Part shown: positions 36,945 through 48,305 of the stretch, one piece after another
Numbering within the stretch: position 1 is the stretch's first letter
How the letters are laid out: every line of letters starts with the position of its first letter
From: Paracentrotus lividus
Taxonomy: Eukaryota; Echinodermata; Echinoidea; Camarodonta; Echinidae
NCBI GenBank assembly: GCA_940671915.1
Contig: CALNVZ010003429.1
Coordinates: 20,863,930 to 20,927,929 of the forward strand
Reading direction: 5' to 3'
Length of the DNA stretch: 64,000 bases
Made by a program: the position numbers and the translations under genes
The notes under the pieces: generated by a model
What the model saw: the letters and a program-made list of their open reading frames with translations, nothing else
Told to the model about the DNA's origin: nothing
Databases searched by the model: none

Positions 36945-39900
36945 CACTTATTGTAAAACATGCGATGATGATTAGGAAATTATTTTACCAGGGTTTTACC
37001 TGGACATAATTATGCATTGACAGCATGTGTGGCCCAGCCCCACTGCTCAGATTTTTGCAAGCATCCACAATGCTTATATGAAATGAAATGGAATAGAGAC
37101 ATATTGGTGTCGGTTCGGATTAGTCTTGGTCTTACTGGTATGACCAAGGCAACAGACTATAGAGCGAACCTGATCCCTGCAACAAGTACCTATCATATGT
37201 GTCCTCGAGGACGTACTACTACTACCCACAGACATGATATACTGGTATGACCATGATGACTGAGGCTACAGACTATAGAACGAACGTGATCCCTGCAACA
37301 GTCATCCCAAGTACGTATCATATGTGTCTCCAGACGTACTACCAAAACTGATATGCGAGATCGGGAACCGGAAGTTTGCACTGGTGAGGGGATAGTCATT
37401 GAGACGGTTAGAGCAAGGGTGTTACTCCAGTTTGCGTTGATTGATGTTGTTCTGCATGGCGTATAGCATGTTTAACCCTTCTAAAGCTACACAGCCCTTT
37501 AATATGTTTCGCTGTGGGATTTACATTTACTGACGGAAGATATTATTTTTGGATGCCCTGGGTTCTAAGTTTACTGGGGCTGGATGAACATTATTCACCC
37601 AAATTGCATCGAAGCCTTCTAAGAATGTCGCGGTTTATTGTGGTTAAACTAAAGGGCTAAGAGATAACCAACGTGCAATTTGTTTTGAAGGCCGCAACCT
37701 AAAAAGGAAGAGAAAAAAAAAAAAAAAAAAACACACAAAAAAAAAATTAGATTAAAAGAATTCATCTATTAAAATATTTAGGCGATAAGGAATCTGACAT
37801 GCGTTAACCTAATGTTGAATAATACATCTGTCAATTGATTAGAAAATAATGTAAAATAGAAGAAAGCTGGCATATTTGTGAGAATTTGTTTTTTGTTATT
37901 TTTTTCTTTTTTTTCATTTTCAAATCATTTCTTTTACATTAAAAGCTTTATGTTTTGATATATTTTTTTCTAGCATTATATCTGCTTTTTTGAAATTCAA
38001 TGAAAAGGGTTTTTCTTGTTTTGTTTGTTGTTGTTGTTGTTTTTTTTTTTATTGACATGATTTAACATTGATTAAGGCAAGACTGAAAAAGTATTTTTTT
38101 AGAGATTATATAAAAAGCAATTTTAACCAAAATTTCCCAATTTTCTTCATCAAAAAGATGAGGTATACATATGTGGCAATTCTCCTCACTGACAACTGCC
38201 ATTTGGTAGTCCAGATGCTGGTCCCTTCGAAATTTACTATTCCCCCACGCAATGCGCAATCCCCTCTGATCGCGCGATTCCCGAATTTTCCGCCAATCGG
38301 GGGGGATTCGCAGCGATCAAGAGCCAGAGGAATTGCGCCATTGCTGTGGGGAATAGTACATTTCGAGGACAGCATCCTGGCACTACCATTATGGACATTC
38401 AAGAAGGTACAGACCTGTATGATTTTGCAAATTGATTGCTATGACTGGACCAGCTTCATGCATACTCTAAAACCATTCTAAAACACGTCATGTAGTCATC
38501 ACCTGTGAAATATTGCATCTCTTAATCAATCATGATACGAAGACAAACTTTTAGATATGAATCGACGCCCAATAATCCAATCAATAAAGTCCTCATCGTG
38601 TACTTGGCTAGAAATACGTCAGTCACAATGGGGTGTCCGACACAAGACAGATACCACTTCGAACAATGTATTACGTTAACGTGGATGGCAAGCTTTCGGG
38701 CTATTTGGAGCCGGTTTGATGGTGTGACTGGGTGACGGGGTCGAGGTACCTGTCTCTGTCTACAAAACAATACGTCATCGTATGAATGGGCTATCGAGAA
38801 AATTGCAGGATCATCCACCGACCAAGAAAACTCTTAAAGGCATTCTTGGGTTCAAGAGGACCCCTACCAAAGCATAATTCTTAACGGACGAGGTAAAGGA
38901 TTGGGCCTAGTAAGTACACAGAACGACTCATTTTCCTGAATACGGTTATAACATGCTCACCGAAACTAGATAGGTCCTTTTCAGGACAACTCATAACCTA
39001 AAGAAAAAATATTTGGCGCACCGTGAATCCTCCACTGCTAATCGTCCTACGACCACTGAAACCTTTGAAGAATATAATCAAAATATGTACCGATAAGTTT
39101 CTCGAATACTCGAAAACGCCAATTCTTGGCAGCTAGGCTAACACCGGAGTGCCAATGCATGTTTAACTTATAGTTCTTTGTACATCCTTACGAACATCAG
39201 ACCAAACTGATAATTTTTAAAAACCTCCCGACGACCTTTAAGTTGTAGTTGAAGCGCCAGACTGCGGACGGATGCTCGTTGGAACAGGTGATATGATCAG
39301 CACTGATCTTGGACGAGGCGTCCTGTCCCCTTCTTTTCTCTAAATTGACGCAAATAAGATTCTAACAGGTGCACCTACCCCTAGCCAACCCCCTTTCCCC
39401 CGTCATTCCCGTTGCAGGAAATAACAGCTGGTAATTGCTTCTGCTGAGAGCTAGTGCAACATTAGCTACACGTGTAAATATGAAATGGTCACAACCGGGA
39501 TTGCGTCGGTCGTGCTGCCCTCTGCGTCTGGTCTTCGTAAGATTCCCCAGAAGATTCTTGCGTTGGACGCAAGAGAAGCCAACGGCAGAGGCGTCAAAAG
39601 GCTCTTCGAAAAGAAGGATTGGAGGGGCAACCCGTTGTGTGTTAACAGTTGCTTGCCCCTCCAGTGATTTGTCTCCGGAGAGCCTTCCGACGCCTCAGAT
39701 CAACAGTCTGTTTTTCAGGCACGCAGGAACATATAGTCCGTATACTTTGTGTTGTAGAGCGAAGAATGGCAGGAGTAGGCAGCCCCAGACGCAGGTTTTC
39801 GTACACGCACTTGTAAAACCACATAGTTAATTGTGACCATACCATAGCATTTGAGATGATCTTGAGATGTTGTAATCACTGAGACGTAAATAATCACAAA

Positions 39901-41241
39901 CTCCAAGAAAACTAATGCTAAATGTCCTTAAGTACAAATAGCATAGACATAGCCAAACAAAAGGTAACGAGTCAGATGCCGCACTGCATACACGTGCTTA
40001 CAAAATGATGTGAGTTTTTGGTTTTCAACCAAATTCTATAGTATATCAACTATCTTTCTCTCTGACCCACCACGTATAGAGAATAAGATCGCGGAATATG
40101 AACTTTAGAAAAATTACTTGTCACGTGGTTCAATTTGACTAATCATAGTCGTGGTTAGAACACGGGACTTAAACTTCCGCAACATTCTGTAAGACGTGTC
40201 ACACTTCAGTACTCTGTGGAATCATTGTAATTAAAGTAAAGTTGCAAAATGCCGGATAATTCGTGATTTAATAACAGACATTAGTCAGAGTTGGCCTTGT
40301 TCAAATCTGGTATTATTTAGGGTTTGGCAATGTTTATTATCACTATCATATGTTTATTACGACAACATTCATGTAGTTTAATGATCATGAAAAGAGCGAT
40401 TGCGTTCTACTTCTAATTGATTTTTGATCAAGTGTTTGTTTTTTGTTTTTCTTTTTTCTTTTTGTAAGCAATTTTCATGACTAGATTTTGTGTGACTCTA
40501 TAGTTGGTCTCTCTCATACTGAAAACTAAGAAACGATAATAATAAAACAACAACAACGCAATCCTAAATTTAGTCATGTTTTCACCAGTCTTGTTCCTTC
40601 GAATCGCGCATCCATTGTACTTGCTAAACGCAGTGTAAATCATCTGAAGCCTTGTAAAAGAAACAACTTTTGACGAAGGCTTTTGGTCAGATAAAAACAA
40701 GAATCGTTCCCTTTTCAAATGACTCTTTAAAGAGGATCAAAGAAATAAGGGGGTTCGTTAGCTCGACGACAGTATCATAAACGGAACCTGGGGAATTTAC
40801 AAAAGAATTAACCAAACAAATGATAATAAAGCTCCCTTCGACAGACAGAAACCAACTAAAGTAGAATTAAAGAAAGAAGAGACAAATAAACAACTATAAA
40901 GGCCACTGATTTTCCAATTAGTGTCACAAGAAATAGCAGAGTTGAATGTCTGGAACGCATTTGGGGGAAAGAAAAAAAAAGAAGAGTCGTCAAATGAAAA
41001 GTTTTCTTTTATGAACTCAAAGCTCTTTTGCAAATAATGCCTCGGGAATGTACAATTACGCGTCAATTTAGATTTAGGCAAGGACCCATGATTTTTGGTA
41101 TGAGGAGCTAAAATAAGATATCTGCTCTTCAAAAAGGAAAATTACCCTGCATTCAAAGTTTGTTCGCCTTGTATTTAGATGTAAAGTAATGACGGTAAAT
41201 GGACCCCCCCCCCCCCCCAAAAAAAAAAAATAATAATAAAA

Positions 41242-41304
<63 letters not shown>

Positions 41305-41323
41305 ATTATAAATAAATAAAAAA

Positions 41324-41360
<37 letters not shown>

Positions 41361-44300
41361 GTAATAATAATAACAATAAATAAATGAATTTAAAAAATAA
41401 ATAAAAAAATAAAAAAATCAAATAAATAAATAAATAAATAAATACATACTAATAATAATATGTTTATATAGAAATAAATGGATAAATAAATAAAAATAAA
41501 TCATATCTTCAAAAGTTACATTTCCTTTGTACAAACGTTTACCCCTTGCGTTATTACATATCATTTTACATGCGTATAGTGCATATTTTGTACACGACTA
41601 TAATAATTTCAGAGGCCGCTTTCAGCCTTTTTCAAGGAAGAAGTATACGTATTTTCATCACATAATATCTACCCCAAAAAAATGGAATGTTCCCCTCCTA
41701 TAAACAAAAGAGAGAGTAGCCTATGTAGGACCAATCGATTCAAATGGGAACAAAAGGTGACCTGAATAATTATTTACGATAATTAAATTATATGTTATTT
41801 GTATGGATATGAATATGTGCAATTTCGCACAATAATATACATGAAGGCTTTTTACTTGTTATTTTTGTTTCCGAAGAAAAGTCATATGAACAAATTTATT
41901 TTTTGAATAGCGGTAAAAGTTCTTGTGTGAAGTCGATTGGCATAGGAAACGCATGTGTCACATACCTATGCCAATTCCATTTTAATAAATTACATCTAAT
42001 TATTAGACACCATTCTAGTAAGAGACTAATATTTTACCGTAGAGGCATATGCGTATAAGGAGGATATAACATTGCCCGCATGGATTTTGGGACAGTCACG
42101 ACAAAGCATCCGTCCAGCGAAGAGAGTTGAGAGACGTTACATTCGTTAGTTGTTCGTTGTACCGAGTGAGTCAGAAAAACTAGATACCTAGCAAAATGTC
42201 AATAAAAAGAAAACCAATTTATAAACCCCAAATTATTATTAGGGTTGGGCAAATAATGACTTTTTTCTGAAAAGTTATGTCAAACAAGTTATTCTATAGT
42301 CAAATTTGATGTAGAATCCAAAAATGACAATGATTTTTGTGTACGATGAAGTCTGACGTCGCTAAAGTGCAAACAACCAAAATAGTGTATTTTGCCCATT
42401 CATCACACACTTTATAGGTATAAACCGGTTTTATTTTGTTTCTTTATGGATTTTGATGGTTTAAAAGCTCAAATCTGACAATTTTATCATGACCAAATGT
42501 ACCTAGTATGGTTATAGGTGTTAATTAGTGATTTTGATATGAGGTGATTTTTGCTCGATATTGACTGAAACTAACTACCAAACTACACTAACAGTCAACT
42601 TAGGTAGGATTAATCTTGTTGGATTAATCATGTTGGGTTCCCTGACACCCAAAAGACATATAAAAACGCAATAAAAGTGGTTTATACGTATAAAAAGTAT
42701 GATAATTGGGCATAATACGCTATTTTGGCGGCCATTTTGGTTTTTTGCACTTTAGCGACGTAAGACGTCATCGTATGCAAAAAATAATTGTCATTTTCAG
42801 TTTCTACGTCGAATTTTACTATAGAAACAACTTGTTTGAAAAAAAAAGTTGAGATTCGCCCAACCCTATTATTATACATATTCCGAAAGAGTAACTCTTC
42901 CCGCATCTTTTGGTGTCAATTTTGTGTGTTATATTTTTACGCTTGGATGAACACGGTGCATTGGTTTGCGAACATGTAAATTTCGAATTGTGCAAAAGTT
43001 GGAGTAAAATCAAAACGACAAAAAGCTATTTAAAAAAAGAGCAACTCCATCCTTAAAAATAGCATAACTTTTTAAAATTTTGACAGGGGTGTTCTTACAC
43101 ATATCGACTACATTTTATGTAAAAATGAGATAGATCTGTATATAGAGTCAGGCATGAGTGAGCACACGTCAAAAACAAATAATCACTTTTCAAAAGTATT
43201 AAAAGGTTTTTTTTTTTGGTCTGTTAGTGACAATCTACTCTTTAATGTGTACTCATTCGTGGATTACTTGACGAATCAATCTAATTTTCACACAAAATCT
43301 AGTCGATAACTATTACAACACCCTTGCCAAATTATTTGGCTCAAAACATTTTCCTTAAAAAGTTATGCTACTTTATTTCGGATGGAGTTGCTTTTTTGTC
43401 CGCTTTTTTTTTGGTTTCAATCTGATCCCCACTCTTGCACAATTCGAAATTTACATGTTTGCAAACAATGCGTTGTGTTCATCGAAGCGTAAAGATATAA
43501 CACCCAAAAATGGTACGACAAGATGCGGGAGAAGTTACTCTTTTAGAATATGTATAATAATTTGGAGTTCATTAATTGGGTTTCTTTTAATTGACATTTT
43601 CTAGGTGTCTAGTTTGTCTGACTCACTCGGTATACGTTACCTGGTCATTGTATACGCATTACCAATGTTCAGGTCATTTTTTTTAAATTTTTTTTTTCAT
43701 TTATTTATTTTATTTTTTATTTATTTTTTGTTTGTTGAATAATCATGTTTCATTTTTGAAATAGAAGAAGAAAAGAGGAACGAACAGATAGATATTGCAA
43801 CGTTTGGCAAATGTATTCCGAACGCACTGAAACGATTGTCTAACATTTCTTGAACGAATGGCCATTAAGTACATGTAGGTAAGGGGCCTCCATCGAAAAA
43901 AAAAAGGTTTACCCAAGAACTTTGGGCAAACTTTAACTCTAGAATGTAATGTGAGATGTCGCATTTAAGAAAACATGATGTAACACACAAGAGATTTGCT
44001 TTAAGGAGTATACAGATCACAACCCTGTAATTTTCTTATTAGTAGCATAATTACACAATGAGTTAAACCATTATCGCGGAAGAAAGGCAAATCCGTATTC
44101 CCCACGATGACACAGTAACAGTTGAATTAAATACATCAGCTTGACATAATCCATTTCTGCTATAGTTACATGCTATTCAAGGTGGATGCAATTAACTATA
44201 ATGCCGCTAAAGAAAGTAAATAATGATCAATTTTCTCAACAAAGATCTATTGTCGAACATCTTCAAATTATCAGTTCTTAAAATCGTCGTCTGCTACCGT

Positions 44301-47300
44301 CTTTTTGGACAACTTTGTCTACGCTTCTTTTTTATTTGTATTTTCTATTCGAGGTTTGGTATCTCTAAGGAATCATAAATCGTTTAAAATGTTGTTATAG
44401 AAAATGTACGGAATGTACTTTTTGTCGAGTTTAATCTGAAATCTCATTAATGATGAAAGAGCGAAAGGAAATTAAAGAAATCCCACAATAACAAGAATGA
44501 CCATAATCTAGAGTTAGTTTTATACTGTTAAAGAATGTACTTTGTTATCTCTTTAATATTTCTTTAGAAGGAGATGCTAAGGGTTTAGACGAGGTCAGAG
44601 GTTAACGACCTGGACTCTTAAAGCAGGGTTATAGTTTTTTTGTATTATTACACATTATATGATATCCATTATATTGGTTTCTATTAATTCACTGCAACTA
44701 TAAAACAATCAAAGTGGTCATCACACCACTTTTTTACAAGTCGACTATTGAATTTGTAAAAATTTGAATTTGACAGTTAGTGTCAAAAAAATAAATAAAT
44801 GGATCTCACAATGTTTTTGAGTGGAAATACACCAAAACCAATGAAAATATTATTTAGACACGTTACCCCCAAAAAAATCATTTAATATATGTTATCATTA
44901 TTATTATTATTATTACTATTATTTATATTTTATGATTATTAATGTTTTCATCATTTTTCAAGGGTTTTATCTTATTTGGCTCGTACATCATTATCATGTT
45001 TGTGTCTTTAATTTCTATATTAGGAAAAGCAGACAAGAGTCGAATCAAAATCCTTTGCCTTCGGTTGTTAAGGGCATGCTTTTTATCCACATTCTACATG
45101 TTGTAACGCTTTAACTGCTATTGTACTGGTGATGTCTTAGTCATAGGACTGTAATAAAAACGCAATTGTTGGTATTTTGGCACCAATGTGCAACATTCCA
45201 GTACATTGTTTGAATATTTAACGGTCAACGCTCTAAGAAATATTTTCTTCCGGCGAAAACAACATACTAGCGAACGAAAAGTTTAATGTCTTGTCTCAAG
45301 AAAATGTTAAAACTATGTTCTGTCAGCAATGTAGTATATACATTACATTACCCTCCCCACCTCTCTCTCTCTCTCCCCCCCCCCCCTCCTCCCCCCCCCC
45401 CTCTTTCTACTATCTTTCTCTCGTTCAACATTATTTGTCACGTAACAGGAATTGAAAATAGGGGGGCGCATCTGATTTTTTTTCTGAATTTAACGTAGAA
45501 CAGTCAAGGAGTAGTTTTCACAGGGCACGGCCCCTGCGCCCCGCCTTGATCCACCACTGCATGAAATGTCATAGGAAGAGGAAACATAACCGAAATATTA
45601 TGTTCCATAATGATATTTGCCTACTGAGGAAAGTCCTGACCTGAATAAAAGAATTGGATTGATAGTCTACAATGTTATCGCCCTATACTTCTAAACTGCA
45701 ATCTTGTCCAACGTATCTATTCTATAATTGTTGGTTTTGGGTTTTATTATTTTCTTCTTTCTTTCTTTCATGTATACAGGTTGCCCGATTGGTTGCAGCA
45801 CATGTTCTGTCTACAATGGCTGTATAACGTGTAAACCAAGGTATCTGTTTCTTCTGCACCGCAGTGGAATGAAGCAGGTGGGACTATGCACTCACGCCTG
45901 CCCTGTCGGCTTCTATCCCAACAGTGCTGGCGAGTATCATCGCTGCTCAAGTAAGAATGAACAAAATGGATACATTTCTGAAGTTAATAATCATCGTGAT
46001 ATGAAAAAAATATATATATATATAGATTGATTGACAATTTTCCTTTAAGTTTATTCTCCCTATTATGTCATGCCATTATTTGTTTCTTTTATCCTTTATC
46101 AGAAAAAGTTATGGCATGACATAATAGGGAGAATAAACTTAATCATAGTAATTACCCTGTTGGTTGGTTGGTTCTCCATATAGATGGCGCTTGTCAATCT
46201 CGAAGATTATTTGCGCCAGGCTCGATCGTGTATATAGTTTTGGCGCAGGCTTCAAAAGTTAAGCCCACGAGCGACTTTCCTTTGTGAAGTTTTGTTAGAT
46301 ATGGGTTTAAATTAGTATTCTGAAGAGAGAGGAAAAAAAACAATTGTTAAATGCATAAAAAGCGAAAGGTTGTGTTTAATTGCAAGATTGTTCATGGAAA
46401 ACGCAATTTTTATATGCACGCACAAAGTTAGAATCTACAAAGTTAGAATCTACAGATGGCGCTATTGAACTCCTACACGTTTTCATCATTAATAAAAGGT
46501 GCGTTGTTATCAGCGTTTCTAAAAATAATAAAGGATCTTTCGTTATGCTGCCTTCAGAATAGTAGGCAATTGTAGACAAGCATCCTCACCACTGCAATTT
46601 TCAAGATATTTAATTGAAACAAAAACAATCGAATAGGAAAAAACAACAAAAACCAAACGAAAAACAACAACGACAACAACAGACATTCGACAATTGATGG
46701 TTTAGAAACAAGCAAACTATATTGGTTCCAGTATGAATGTAAACCAGGTAAACACAATTTCATTAAACTACTTTATTTTTCATCATTTTTTTCTTTCTTC
46801 TAAGGATGCAGAATTGAGAACTGTGATATGTGCTACAGTCGGAATTTCTGCTCTCGTTGTGAGCCGCCCTACGTTGGGCTGTATGGAAAGTGCGTCCTCC
46901 AGTGTCCTGGCAGCATGTATGCTAATGAGATGACGTCACAATGCGAAGTTAAAGGTATGTTGGTATGATAATGTTGGTCCTTATTATTTTTATTAAATAT
47001 TTCATGCGTCACACATGCCATTACCATGTTTACAATGATTTGTTTTTCTTTTCATTTATTTTTTTGCAAGTGCGTCCCGCTGCAAACTGCGTCGGGCGGC
47101 TGTGATTCTGGGTCAGTTGAGGCCGTATCAGCAGTATGTGAAAAATCAGAGTGGACCCAGAAATGTATAATTTTGACCGTTCATTCTTTGTCAGCCAAGT
47201 CACACCAGGGGAAACTGATCCCGAACCGACACCAAAATGAACAAAATATTACATTCCCATGATTACCATGAATGGTGGTCTGTTTTGTGTCGGTTTCATT

Positions 47301-48234
47301 GGTGTAACTCGGCTATTAGAGTGCAGGCCAAGACAAAATGTTTAAAGCAATGTCTTTCATTTTATTTAAATAAAGTAATGTTCGTTTGGTATATTTTCTT
47401 TGTGAAGTTGACTGCGCCGTCTCACCATGGTCGCCGTGGAGTCCGTGTATGAAGAAAGGTCAGAGCTGTGGCTTTAAATGGGGAGAACATCGACGTTATC
47501 GGGAAGTCGTCGCCCGGCCGACCCCGGGAGCTGACCCGTGCCCAGAGCTTATTCAGACAGAGAAATGCCGAATGCAGCCGAGATATTGTTCAGGTAAATT
47601 AAAGTTGACAATTACAATGTCAACCCATCCCCTAAATAATTATTTAAAAAACATAAGCCACCTTACCCCCTCCCCCCTCAAAAAATAAAAAAAATAAAAA
47701 ATAAACTAAAAAATATATATATATAATAATAACAACAATAATTATTATTATTATTATTATTATTATTATCATAATAGTACTGGTAATAATAATGGTAATG
47801 ATAAATGAATAAAAAATAAATAAATAAATAAATAAATAAACAAATAAATAAATAAATAAACAAATAAATAAATAAAAATAAAATGATAATAAATGAGTAA
47901 ATAAATTAGAAATAATGTAACGTATGATACTCTTACAAAGAGTATTGTGACATATTTTCCAACAGCAAAATTAGTATTCTGATTAATTGGCAAAAGAGGA
48001 ACAAGCTCACAGAAATACTGCCAAATGCCTGCAATGTACAGGTCCCCTTTTATGAATACACAAAGAATAGAGAAGTAGGCATAATCATAATAATGTCCTT
48101 TTTTTCTCCTATTACGTAACTGAAATTTGTACTTTGTAACTACTTTGATACGGAATTTCGACCTGTGTATATTTCTCATTATTTTATTATCCTTTTTTTT
48201 TACCTCCTTTTTCACCATCTCACCCCTCCCTACG

Positions 48235-48305
<71 letters not shown>

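Larger units (their letters stand above)
36656..42160. other. RSPO: R-spondin intron 1, middle part
   Basis: No exon is recognised. It contains a long T-run at 36909-36944, a direct duplication at 37134-37345, an A-rich tract at 37710-37747, a MITE-like palindrome at 38201-38390, a GC-richer stretch at about 39240-39840, and a long A-rich low-complexity block at 41203-41500. Confidence 0.55.

Noticed and set aside
38068-38481. 137-codon frame and a 98-codon opposite frame
   Set aside because: Both lie across a palindromic MITE-like element; no domain or splice context.
39435-39830. 131-codon frame with Arg-rich composition
   Set aside because: No domain, no convincing splice sites, and an overlapping frame is equally open; recorded only as part of the GC-rich island.
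42819-43604. Two open frames on opposite strands with similar peptides (CSSKRK.IT, SYSF.ICIII)
   Set aside because: They are the inverted arms of one foldback element, so the similarity reflects palindromic DNA, not a gene pair.
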